Below are positions 1 to 6,649 of a stretch of DNA of 7,687 nucleotides, one piece after another. Positions within the stretch are counted from its first letter, which is position 1. Each line of letters opens with the position of its first letter. The translations under genes and the position numbers were made by a program. The notes below the pieces were generated by a model. The model did no database searches and was not told the origin of the DNA. It saw only the letters and a program-made list of their open reading frames with translations. The stretch is from Methanosarcinales archaeon (GTDB lineage: Archaea > Halobacteriota > Methanosarcinia > Methanosarcinales > Methanogasteraceae), in assembly GCA_030609345.1 (NCBI GenBank), contig JAUWCK010000046.1, positions 1 to 7,687 of the forward strand. Direction: 5' to 3'.

Positions 1-565
1 CAGCCATCAGCCCGACTACGGTTGTTCCGAATGCGATTATCAGGTTGTTGGCAAGCGTATCGATGTCGCCGGCACTCAGTCCGAGGAGCGCGGGACCCAT
101 CGGTATCAGCGTCCCCATCAACCCGAACATCGGTCCGACCCTGGCAACGAACCTTGAGCGTTCGAGTTTCTTTGTCATCTCGAAGTTGATGTCCTGCAGC
201 AATTTTTCCACCCTCACCTCCAGCACCCCTCTATCGGAACATCCTCGGTACAGGAAAGCGATGCGGTACAGAAACTCGTGCACGAACGAATTCGAGCAGT
301 TCTGCCCGAGTATGCCAAACGCGCCTTCCGGGTCGCTCTCTTCCAGTTTCGCCCTCGCCCTGACTGCGCTCTCCTCCATCCTTCTGAGATCACGATGGCG
401 GTTGCGCCACTCAAACAGGAATCCACCAAGCTCGATCAGACTCCCTGCAATCAGGATGATTAGCACGATCATCACCGGGTAAAGCAGGTTTGTTGAGACT
501 ATGGAGATTATCTGCTGCAGCGCATTCGGAATTTCGTACGCCAGTAATGTTGCGGTATCAGTCAT
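1..565 (-). CDS. MotA/TolQ/ExbB-family proton channel protein, 3' end cut by window edge
   Basis: 188 residues are visible and the frame runs off the window at base 1. A hydrophobic helix lies at about residues 28-51, then a charged, probably cytoplasmic stretch (52-138). A second helix (139-162) carries the family signature GPMFGLMGTLIPMG, and a third begins at about 171 with IAFGTTVVGLMA. This matches the TolQ/ExbB/MotA core, where Gly-Thr positions of the last two helices line the ion path (here T152 and T181/T182). Family members form inner-membrane ion channels that use proton or sodium flow to drive a partner protein; the archaeal members have poorly known partners. The start at 565 is chosen because a TATA box lies about 27 bases upstream and no Shine-Dalgarno sequence is visible, suggesting a nearly leaderless message. 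The partner gene, if any, would lie outside the window. Family assignment is confident; function is inferred. Confidence 0.85.
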   Translation of the reverse strand, partial: MTDTATLLAYEIPNALQQIISIVSTNLLYPVMIVLIILIAGSLIELGGFLFEWRNRHRDLRRMEESAVRARAKLEESDPEGAFGILGQNCSNSFVHEFLYRIAFLYRGCSDRGVLEVRVEKLLQDINFEMTKKLERSRFVARVGPMFGLMGTLIPMGPALLGLSAGDIDTLANNLIIAFGTTVVGLMA

Positions 566-590
566 TATCGGTAGATGCTATGACCATCGG

Positions 591-607
591 GTATATATAG
601 ATTTTGG
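591..607 (-). promoter_or_regulatory. Archaeal TATA box with BRE for the MotA/TolQ-family gene
   Basis: Read on the minus strand, CTATATATAC at 600-591 is preceded by an A-rich BRE-like stretch (CAAAAT, 606-601). The expected start of transcription, about 25 bases downstream of the TATA centre, falls near 571, only a few bases before the ATG at 565. This is a clean archaeal core promoter and implies a very short or absent leader. Confidence 0.65.
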
Positions 608-637
608 CACTACTTAATGTTACTCTATTGCATCAGT

Positions 638-796
638 TTACGTGAGTATATATTCATCATTCTGATAATATATTCTGCTAATTATCGCTTCCTGTGCTGA
701 ATCCTGTATAGCTTCGTTGTTCTGCGAGATTAACGCATAGGCGTTGCCATCTGCGTGTTTCACAGTAGGATTACCCAGAATATAAGAGGTGACCAT
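638..796 (-). CDS. Possible 52-residue small protein at the end of the kaiC operon
   Basis: An open frame of 52 codons starts at ATG 796 (another in-frame ATG lies at 805, preceded closely by a stop) and ends with TAA at 640-638. The product would be hydrophilic and rich in Asn, Gln, Ala and Tyr, with no membrane segment and no family I recognise. It begins 14-22 bases after the stop of the upstream membrane-protein gene, on the same strand, so it could be the last gene of that operon. It ends before the TATA box of the next gene. Against it: no Shine-Dalgarno sequence is visible at either ATG, and an open frame of this length can arise by chance. If it is not a gene, this 250-bp stretch (566-818) holds only the promoter at 591-607. 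Confidence 0.3.
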   Translation of the reverse strand: MVTSYILGNPTVKHADGNAYALISQNNEAIQDSAQEAIISRIYYQNDEYILT

Positions 797-818
797 GAAA
801 ACCATCAGCTAAACATTG

Positions 819-1127
819 CTACTTCATTTTTCGGTGAGCACTTAGAAGCCAGCCCCAGTATATGATTGTGGTTATCAGTGCGATCGTCACCCCGATTGCC
901 ACAAGTGCCTCGTGCCAGTGTACATATTTAAAAGCAAGATCAGGCGCCACCGTACCCAGCAATCTCATCTGGATGCCGATGAAAAGAAAGAGCGACGCAG
1001 CATAATATGAGAGGTAATACGGTTTTATACGCAGAGCTTCGCCAAGTTCCTCGCTGAACCGTGCAAGCACATAGAATACAGACATAAGCACAACAACCAC
1101 GACCGCCCACATAATGGCAGAGATCAT
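819..1127 (-). CDS. Small three-helix membrane protein, second gene after the KaiC-like ATPase
   Basis: A 102-residue protein of unrecognised family. Three hydrophobic segments are visible at about residues 4-23, 37-58 and 72-95. The stretch between the first two is amphipathic and charged (ARFSEELGEALRIK), and a His-bearing segment (KYVHWHE, 67-73) precedes the third. The tail is short and basic (AHRKMK), which by the positive-inside rule suggests a cytoplasmic C terminus. The start ATG at 1127 overlaps the TGA of the preceding gene by 4 bases, and a GAGGG Shine-Dalgarno lies at 1139-1135, so the two small membrane proteins are translationally coupled and probably made in fixed ratio. It shares its helix layout and a Ser/Ala-Arg-Phe motif after helix 1 with its neighbour. 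A role as membrane anchor or sensor for the KaiC-like ATPase is inference from position only. Confidence 0.7.
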   Translation of the reverse strand: MISAIMWAVVVVVLMSVFYVLARFSEELGEALRIKPYYLSYYAASLFLFIGIQMRLLGTVAPDLAFKYVHWHEALVAIGVTIALITTIIYWGWLLSAHRKMK

Positions 1128-1396
1128 TTCTCAACCCTCATCATGATGTTATACAGCATAATTGTGAGTATGCTCAGTAGTATCGCTCCGACACAGGCGA
1201 GAATGACCCCATCATAATCGAGCACACACAGTACTGCGGACGATAGAAATAGTATTACAGGCACCAGGAACCAGTTACAATGGGTCTCCCTGCCGACGTT
1301 GAGCTGGTAGAACCTGCTGATCGCAAATAGAAAAAACGTTATGGCGGACGCAAGGATCAAGGAATATGCCTCGAGAACGATCCCGATATTCGCCAT
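1124..1396 (-). CDS. Small three-helix membrane protein directly downstream of the KaiC-like ATPase
   Basis: A 90-residue protein of unrecognised family with three hydrophobic segments at about 6-28, 42-59 and 62-85. Helix 1 ends in ISRFYQLN, followed by a polar loop with GRETHCN. The longer open frame begins at 1429, but the start at 1396 is preferred because a strong AAGGAG Shine-Dalgarno (1410-1405) stands 8 bases upstream, and because the extra 11 residues would overlap the kaiC-like gene. With this start only 4 bases separate it from the ATPase stop codon, so its ribosome-binding site lies inside the end of the ATPase gene. Its own TGA overlaps the start of the next membrane protein. The tight packing argues that ATPase and membrane proteins act together; the biochemical role is unknown. 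Confidence 0.72.
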   Translation of the reverse strand: MANIGIVLEAYSLILASAITFFLFAISRFYQLNVGRETHCNWFLVPVILFLSSAVLCVLDYDGVILACVGAILLSILTIMLYNIMMRVEK

Positions 1397-1400
1397 AAAC

Positions 1401-2861
1401 TCATCTCCTTCTTCCAAACACCTTATCAAATGCCTCTGCTCTCGTTAATGTCGGTACTCCGCTGAATATGCCTTCATACCTCTTGAATGATGCCTCATCG
1501 GTCTTGACTTTCATGCCCTGCTCTGTGATCTCTGCCTCATGGATGCCCGCGTCATGTGCACTCCCGCGCATCTTCAAGACCGAGACCGCCCGTAAGAGTT
1601 CCGATGCAATCTCAACATATCGAAGCGTGATAACGGTATCCATGACATGCGAGACACCGCCTTCAGTGACCTTTGTCGAGCCGAGGAGGTCTTTTGTCTC
1701 GTTTGTGAAGACCGTCGTAATGTTTCTTGATTTGAGATACCTCGATGATTTCTGGATGTACTCAACATTATCCTCATCTGGCGAGAAGTCGTTAAACCCA
1801 TTGATCGAATCTATCAGGACTCTTTCGACACCGAACTCCATAATACAGTCATGTGTCCGGAGCAGGCTCTCTCCTGCATACACATCTTCATGAGCGGGAT
1901 ACTGGATGTGCAGCATATCATCCTCCTCAAGAGACTTGAGGTCCCATCCAAAGGATGCTGCGTTCCTTCGCAGTTGTGCTGCGTTCTCCTCGAACGTAAC
2001 GATCAGCCCCGGCTCTCCCTTGCGCGCACCGTCAAGGATGAAGTGCATGCCTGCTGTCGTTTTGCCTGTGCCGCTCGGACCTGTAAAAAGCGTGGTCGTC
2101 CCGTGGATCAGTCCGCCGCTTAACAACTGGTCGAGTCCTGGGATGCCTGTGCTCACGCGTCTATACGTCGCGGTCGCATCAGTTGCCAGCGACGGATCCG
2201 GGTAGGTGACGATGCCGTCGCTCATGATCCTGTATACGTGTTTTCCGCTCGCATAATCCTGCCCTCGCATCTTTAAGACATCGAGATACCTCACGCGGCA
2301 CCCCTTCCTCAGTTCATTGGACAGGTATATGATCGCATCCGCAACATAACTGATCGGACTTGTCGCTATGCCGCTCTCGGTAAACTCGCCAGTGACCAGC
2401 ACAAGGGAATTCCATCCTTTCATTCCGACGAATAGGTCGAAATAAAACTGTCTGCGTTCACTATCGCTTAAAGGCAGATCCATCGTCGTGATCGGGTCGA
2501 TAGCGATCCGGTCGGGGTGTATCGCCTCCACATTCTCATCGATGATGTCTATCAGATCATAAGTCTCGTTCTTCATGATCTCATGACTCAGATCGAAGTA
2601 GATGAGATTCTCGTCCTCATAGAGCGACTGGTCATAGAAACTGAAGTTTGCCATGTATCCGCTGAGCATCGCAATCGGCTCGGAGATGGCTGAGAAATAA
2701 AGGCACGTTTCGCCATTCTTTGCCGCGGCGAAGAGGGACTGGATCGCAAATGTAGTCTTACCAGTGCCAGCCGTGCCAGCGATCAATACTGTGGATGGAC
2801 GCGTAAACCCTTTGTCAAGTATCTGATCCATCCCGGGTATGCCAGTTGGAACCTGTTTCAT
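1401..2861 (-). CDS. KaiC-like two-domain RecA-fold ATPase
   Basis: 486 residues in two tandem KaiC domains (about 1-225 and 236-486); cyanobacterial KaiC has 519. Domain 1 has Walker A GTAGTGKTT (29-37, K35), Walker B IAID (D122) and the KMRG motif (197-200). Domain 2 has Walker A GPSGTGKTT (261-269, K267), the catalytic pair TFEE (E291, E292), Walker B VLID (D351) and KMRG (430-433). In domain 1 the catalytic Glu pair aligns with Ser60-Glu61, so its hydrolysis may be weak. In domain 2, T399 and S404 align with Thr426 and Ser431 of Synechococcus KaiC, while the Thr432 position is His405. KaiC proteins form ATP-bound hexamers, and archaeal relatives have been proposed as signal-transduction hubs. 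The start at 2861 has an AGGTGA Shine-Dalgarno at 2871-2866. The gene heads an operon with two small membrane proteins and lies downstream of a kinase/receiver operon. No KaiA or KaiB is visible, so a clock role is not implied. Confidence 0.92.
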   Translation of the reverse strand: MKQVPTGIPGMDQILDKGFTRPSTVLIAGTAGTGKTTFAIQSLFAAAKNGETCLYFSAISEPIAMLSGYMANFSFYDQSLYEDENLIYFDLSHEIMKNETYDLIDIIDENVEAIHPDRIAIDPITTMDLPLSDSERRQFYFDLFVGMKGWNSLVLVTGEFTESGIATSPISYVADAIIYLSNELRKGCRVRYLDVLKMRGQDYASGKHVYRIMSDGIVTYPDPSLATDATATYRRVSTGIPGLDQLLSGGLIHGTTTLFTGPSGTGKTTAGMHFILDGARKGEPGLIVTFEENAAQLRRNAASFGWDLKSLEEDDMLHIQYPAHEDVYAGESLLRTHDCIMEFGVERVLIDSINGFNDFSPDEDNVEYIQKSSRYLKSRNITTVFTNETKDLLGSTKVTEGGVSHVMDTVITLRYVEIASELLRAVSVLKMRGSAHDAGIHEAEITEQGMKVKTDEASFKRYEGIFSGVPTLTRAEAFDKVFGRRR

Positions 2862-2916
2862 GAAATCACCTATCTTTGTGGGAACGTGGCGTTACAGTGA
2901 CATCCATAACATCCTA

Positions 2917-2924
2917 CTTATTAC
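2917..2924 (-). promoter_or_regulatory. Weak TATA-like element that could drive the kaiC operon
   Basis: On the minus strand an AT-rich element (GTAATAAGTAG) lies about 60 bases before the KaiC-like start, just after the oligo-T tracts that probably end the upstream operon. It would place the transcript start near 2895 and leave a leader of about 30 bases containing the AGGTGA ribosome-binding site. A better-looking TATA sequence (CACCATATAAT, 3080-3070) lies further upstream and would give a leader of about 185 bases that includes the oligo-T tracts. I cannot decide between them from sequence. Confidence 0.3.
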
Positions 2925-2932
2925 TAACCACC

Positions 2933-2970
2933 AAAAAAATTTCTCTCTGGTCAAAAAATTTCTCGGTCAG
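2933..2970 (-). terminator. Oligo-T terminator with duplicated T tract after the kinase/receiver operon
   Basis: Transcription running on the minus strand meets T6 (2958-2953) and then T7 (2939-2933). Archaeal RNA polymerase commonly stops at such T runs. The two tracts are embedded in a direct repeat: AAAAAATTTCTC on the plus strand occurs at 2934-2945 and again at 2953-2964, 19 bases apart. A short inverted pair, TCTCTG (2944-2949) and CAGAGA (2969-2974), brackets the second tract and could form a weak stem. The likely role is to separate the receiver gene (ending at 3109) from the KaiC-like gene (starting at 2861). Confidence 0.5.
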
Positions 2971-3069
2971 AGAAAACCCCCGTGCCAGCAGCCGACCGTT
3001 CATGCTGCAGGTATCATCATTCGACCCCTGAGTATATGAACATTTTGGAGACGATCGCAAACTTGCCGG

Positions 3070-3080
3070 ATTATATGGTG
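3070..3080 (-). promoter_or_regulatory. TATA-like element just after the receiver gene
   Basis: The minus strand reads CACCATATAAT here, a good match to the archaeal TATA box, about 30 bases downstream of the receiver stop codon. Transcription would begin near 3048. It could give the KaiC-like operon a long leader (about 185 bases) passing through the oligo-T tracts at 2933-2958, or make a short transcript ending there. No gene with a recognisable product begins at this point. Confidence 0.3.
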
Positions 3081-3108
3081 CTTGATCAGAGCAGACCACA
3101 TCGATCTG

Positions 3109-3474
3109 TCAGCACTCTGCTGCCATCTCTTCGATCCCCGTCAGCAGATCAGCCATGGCGAATGGTTTTGACAGGAAAGAACACGCGCCAGATGCAAGCG
3201 CAGCAGCCTTGACAGCGACGTCAGCGCTCGCAAATATTATTTTTGTATTTGGATTGATTTTCAATATCTCCTTCGTGGTCTCGACCCCGTCCTTGTTCGG
3301 CATTCGGTGGTCCATGATTATGATCTCAGGCGGATCATTCATCCCTTTAAAGATTTCAACCGCCTCATCGCCGTTATACGCATTCGCAACGATTTCATGT
3401 CCACCCCCCACGAGGATTGCGTCGTAGAGTTCATGAAGCATTGGTTCATCATCCACGATGAATATTCTTGCCAT
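3109..3474 (-). CDS. Single-domain response regulator (CheY/Spo0F-like receiver)
   Basis: A 121-residue receiver domain with no output domain. The acidic pocket is D9-D10 (IFIVDDEP), the phospho-accepting residue is D55 (IIIMDHRMP), the switch residue is S83 (FASAD) and the conserved lysine is K103 (LSKPF). The open frame extends up to 3507, but the start at 3474 is chosen because a strong GGGGAGGG Shine-Dalgarno (3490-3483) lies 8 bases before it and because receiver domains begin at this point. The gene overlaps the end of the upstream hybrid kinase by 26 bases, so its ribosome-binding site lies within that kinase gene. Such stand-alone receivers usually pass phosphate on in a relay or bind a target protein directly. 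With no DNA-binding domain in either neighbour, a protein target such as the adjacent KaiC-like ATPase is plausible but only inferred. Confidence 0.92.
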   Translation of the reverse strand: MARIFIVDDEPMLHELYDAILVGGGHEIVANAYNGDEAVEIFKGMNDPPEIIIMDHRMPNKDGVETTKEILKINPNTKIIFASADVAVKAAALASGACSFLSKPFAMADLLTGIEEMAAEC

Positions 3475-4939
3475 GGTTAGTTCCCTCCCCTCTTGGGAGC
3501 AGCACAACGAAGTTGCTCCCCTGTGTCAGGTCGCCCCTGACTCGATCCTCCACCCAGATATTTCCACCATAACTCTCAACAATATACTTAACAATCGTGA
3601 GCCCAAGTCCTGACCCTTGCGTACTCTCGCCAGCCCGCTCCAGACGGTTGAATATGATCTTCTTATAGTCCTCTCCGATACCGCGTCCCCGATCCTTAAA
3701 CTCGATCGCCCAGTCATCACCCTGTGAACTGATATTAACATCGATTTCGACGATATCATGTCCATCGAACTTGATGGCATTGTTCAAAAGACTTGTGAAG
3801 ACGTTAAAGAGCATCGCGTTACCGCGGATGAAATATCTGCCTTCGGTTATGTTCGAGTTGATCCTGACATCCATGGATTGCGACTTCGCAGTTTCGACCG
3901 CGCTTGCAAACGCCGGATATATATCGATCTTCTCAATTTCGAGTTCACCTGACCGAACTTTTGAGAACGTTTTCACGTTGGATATAATGCCTGCGCTCTT
4001 CCTGACATGATTGAGAGCGGTTTCTGCATGTTTTCTGAATTTTAAAGGGAGATCCGGCACTTTGAGTAGCAGTTCAAGATGACCGCTCGTGACCTGACTC
4101 AAGTTGTTTATATCGTGACTCATGAGATCGATATAAAATTCTGCACGGTGATATTCCTCATTGATGCGCTTCTCCGCAACTTTTCGCTCGGTGATGTCTA
4201 TGACCAAACCATCCCAGAGTATATCTCCGTCTGCCTGCCGCTCTGGGTGGGAAATGCATCGGAACCACCGATCCTCTCCGGATACGACACCTCTGCCCTC
4301 CCATTCCCAGGGCGAGAGCGACTTAGCCGAGTCGGCAACCGAGCGATAAAATCCAAGCCGGTCATCTGGATGAATAATGTCCAGAAGAACATTGGCATCT
4401 CGCACGAGTTCCTTGTACTCTATGCCAAACAATTCGCGGCAACTTTCACTGACGAAAGGAAAAGCCATGGAGCCATCCGGATGCAGGACAAACTGATAAA
4501 CCATACCCGGAACGTTAGCTACCATTCTCTGATAGCGTTCCTCACTCTCTTTTAACTTCCTCGCAATCTGGCTTTTGTACAGAGCCATCTCGATGGATGC
4601 GAAGAGTTGCCGGTCCTGAAACGGCTTAACAATATAAGCATACGGCTCCGCGCTCTTGGCTTTATCTATCAACTCAAGATTGGAATATGCGGTCAAAAAT
4701 ATAATCGGAATGTCTATCTTCTCTTTTATTTCGTGGGATGCATCTATGCCGTTTTTCTTCCCCAGGAGGACGATATCCATCAATATCAGATCGGGGTTAA
4801 GTTCAATTGCAGCATTTACAGCATCATCTGCACCGGCAGCGCGCCCAACCACCTCGTAACCACAATCGGTGATCACCTTCTCCAGATTTTCAGCCACAAC
4901 CGCTTCGTCTTCAACGATCAGTATCCTCGCTTTATTCAT
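3449..4939 (-). CDS. Hybrid receiver-PAS-histidine kinase
   Basis: 496 residues, with no membrane segment, so a cytoplasmic sensor. Domain order: receiver (about 4-120; acidic pair E10-D11, phosphoacceptor D55 in LILMD, T83, K105), a short helical linker, PAS (about 134-252, ending in the typical DITERK), a HisKA-type dimerisation helix with H275 in MSHDINN, and an HATPase_c domain with N box (N387 in LLNNAIKF), G1 box DRGRG (416-420) and G2 box GSGLGL (442-447). All residues for autophosphorylation are present. This N-terminal-receiver layout is common in archaeal kinases and suggests the protein is itself controlled by phosphate from another kinase, for instance the one encoded just upstream. 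The start at 4939 has an AAGGGGAAG Shine-Dalgarno (4954-4946) that abuts the TAA of the upstream kinase, 13 bases away. The last residues are encoded in overlap with the receiver gene. The PAS ligand is unknown. Confidence 0.92.
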   Translation of the reverse strand: MNKARILIVEDEAVVAENLEKVITDCGYEVVGRAAGADDAVNAAIELNPDLILMDIVLLGKKNGIDASHEIKEKIDIPIIFLTAYSNLELIDKAKSAEPYAYIVKPFQDRQLFASIEMALYKSQIARKLKESEERYQRMVANVPGMVYQFVLHPDGSMAFPFVSESCRELFGIEYKELVRDANVLLDIIHPDDRLGFYRSVADSAKSLSPWEWEGRGVVSGEDRWFRCISHPERQADGDILWDGLVIDITERKVAEKRINEEYHRAEFYIDLMSHDINNLSQVTSGHLELLLKVPDLPLKFRKHAETALNHVRKSAGIISNVKTFSKVRSGELEIEKIDIYPAFASAVETAKSQSMDVRINSNITEGRYFIRGNAMLFNVFTSLLNNAIKFDGHDIVEIDVNISSQGDDWAIEFKDRGRGIGEDYKKIIFNRLERAGESTQGSGLGLTIVKYIVESYGGNIWVEDRVRGDLTQGSNFVVLLPRGEGTNHGKNIHRG

Positions 4940-4952
4940 ACTAAACTTCCCC

Positions 4953-5819
4953 TTAGTACTTTGTATCGAATTCCATATTAAAGGTTGTCTCTTCTTTGCT
5001 GATGACCTCCAGAGTTCCTTGCAACTGATCCTCTGTGAGAATCTTTACCAGGCGCAAGCCAAGCGTCCCGGTTGCATTGATATCGAATCCATCAGGCAGT
5101 CCCACGCCATCATCACTCACCGTCAGATTGATCTTACCTTCTTCTGATGTGGTTAGACTGACCTCGATCGTTCCTTCCTTTCTGTCAACAAAAGCATGTT
5201 TCAGCGCGTTTGAGAGCAGTTCATTCAGGATCAACCCAACAGGCACTGCCATCGATATTGGAAACGGATAATCGGCTACGGAAACGATCGGGGTGATCTT
5301 TGTATCCTGAACCGGATAACTCTGGAGCAACTGCACGAGCAACCTATTCACAAACCCATTCATGTTGATTTCTGATAAATCACTGCCCTCATATAATTGG
5401 CCGTGGATGAGCGCCATCGCATTTGACCGATCCTTGGATTCGCTGAGCGCATCGATCGTGTCTTTGTTACTGGAACCTCTTGCCTGCATATCGAGCAGGC
5501 TTGACACGACCTGGAGATTGTTCTTTACGCGATGGTGTATCTCCCGTAGAAGCACCTCTTTTTCCTTCAGGGATGCTTTGATCTGGTCTTCTGCGCTTTT
5601 GCGTACCTCTTCCATATTCATGTTGTGAAAACCAAGCGCTATGCCGGAAGCAACCTCAGCTCTCTGCGCACTGCCTTCGGCGATGCTGGCTTCGCCGCGT
5701 GCTTTCGCAGATCGCATTCTGCGGTGCGGTTTGTGGGTATAACGAAGCCGTGTTCGCCACTCCTCGAGACCAGAGAGCTGCCAAGAATCATGGTGACCAG
5801 AAAATAATAAAAAACTCAC
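4953..5819 (-). CDS. HisKA_2-type histidine kinase without a recognisable sensor domain
   Basis: The open frame encodes 288 residues. The kinase core is intact: a pre-helix [19 protein letters not shown] with the likely phospho-His at H96, an N box at N199[12 protein letters not shown]1 box DDGVG (236-240) and the G2 variant GTLGLRL (251-257) typical of the HisKA_2 group. In relatives the pre-helix normally follows a PAS or similar sensor domain. Here the first ~66 residues show no known domain and are encoded by DNA carrying GC-rich repeats also found in the spacer upstream. The real start may therefore be Met67 or Met69 (5621 or 5615), but neither has a clear Shine-Dalgarno. I keep 5819 because a TATA-like element stands about 25 bases before it. 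The gene leads a three-gene signalling operon. It looks like a kinase that has lost its sensor and may rely on a partner for input; which protein it phosphorylates cannot be read from sequence, though the hybrid kinase's receiver is the obvious candidate. Confidence 0.82.
   Translation of the reverse strand: MSFLLFSGHHDSWQLSGLEEWRTRLRYTHKPHRRMRSAKARGEASIAEGSAQRAEVASGIALGFHNMNMEEVRKSAEDQIKASLKEKEVLLREIHHRVKNNLQVVSSLLDMQARGSSNKDTIDALSESKDRSNAMALIHGQLYEGSDLSEINMNGFVNRLLVQLLQSYPVQDTKITPIVSVADYPFPISMAVPVGLILNELLSNALKHAFVDRKEGTIEVSLTTSEEGKINLTVSDDGVGLPDGFDINATGTLGLRLVKILTEDQLQGTLEVISKEETTFNMEFDTKY
5678..5722. repeat. GC-rich imperfect repeat, copy B (inside the kinase ORF's N-terminal part)
   Basis: On the plus strand this copy holds CGATGCTGGCTTCGC and, 17 bases later, CGCATTCTG. 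The same elements appear in copy A at 5843-5879 without that gap. It also contains a 6-bp inverted repeat, CGGCGA (5678-5683) and TCGCCG (5692-5697), able to form a hairpin. Because copy A is intergenic and copy B sits in an ORF, the translated N terminus here is suspect. Confidence 0.5.
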
Positions 5820-5838
5820 ATGACCTGCTTTCGCATTG

Positions 5839-5846
5839 TATATGGC
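5839..5846 (-). promoter_or_regulatory. TATA-like element upstream of the kinase operon
   Basis: The minus strand reads CCATATAC here, about 25 bases before the ATG at 5819. If used, it would give a leaderless transcript starting at that ATG. It lies at the edge of the GC-rich repeat, so it may be fortuitous. A second AT-rich stretch (TTTTTTATTATTTT, 5814-5801) could also serve and would favour a start inside the ORF. Confidence 0.3.
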
Positions 5847-5879
5847 TTCGCCGATGCTGCGCTTCGCTCCGCATTACTG
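5843..5879. repeat. GC-rich imperfect repeat, copy A (intergenic)
   Basis: The plus strand shares the 11-mer TGGCTTCGCCG (5843-5853) with copy B (5687-5697), and CGATGCTGCGCTTCGC followed by CGCATTACTG matches copy B with small gaps. The shared parts suggest a small dispersed repeat or the debris of a duplication. The rest of the spacer 5820-5997 shows no gene. Confidence 0.5.
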
Positions 5880-5989
5880 GCGATGAAAAAGTGGTTTTCA
5901 GAACTGTGGCTACCGCCACTGTTTATGAGACTTCTACGTACCAAGTCACTGTGATTTTATGATGGGTTGTAGTTAACCAAAGCACGCAT

Positions 5990-6612
<623 letters not shown>

Positions 6613-6649
6613 CGAAACTTGAATTGCATCCGCGGGCGTTTGATTGGCA

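Noticed and set aside
45..482. 145-codon open frame on the plus strand
   Set aside because: It is antisense to the MotA/TolQ-family gene, its product is low-complexity Ser/Arg-rich, and it shows no domain.
795..812. Five-codon mini-ORF on the plus strand preceded by GAGGTGA
   Set aside because: The spacing to the ATG is only two bases and the peptide stops after five codons; it lies against the operon on the other strand and is most likely chance.
1468..1893. 141-codon plus-strand frame within the KaiC-like gene
   Set aside because: Shadow of the KaiC-like coding sequence; no recognisable motif.
2914..3099. 61-codon minus-strand frame in the kaiC leader
   Set aside because: It runs through the oligo-T tracts, has a composition unlike the neighbouring proteins and no ribosome-binding site.
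4079..4555. 158-codon plus-strand frame within the hybrid kinase gene
   Set aside because: Antisense shadow of the PAS/HisKA region, no domain and no promoter or ribosome-binding site.
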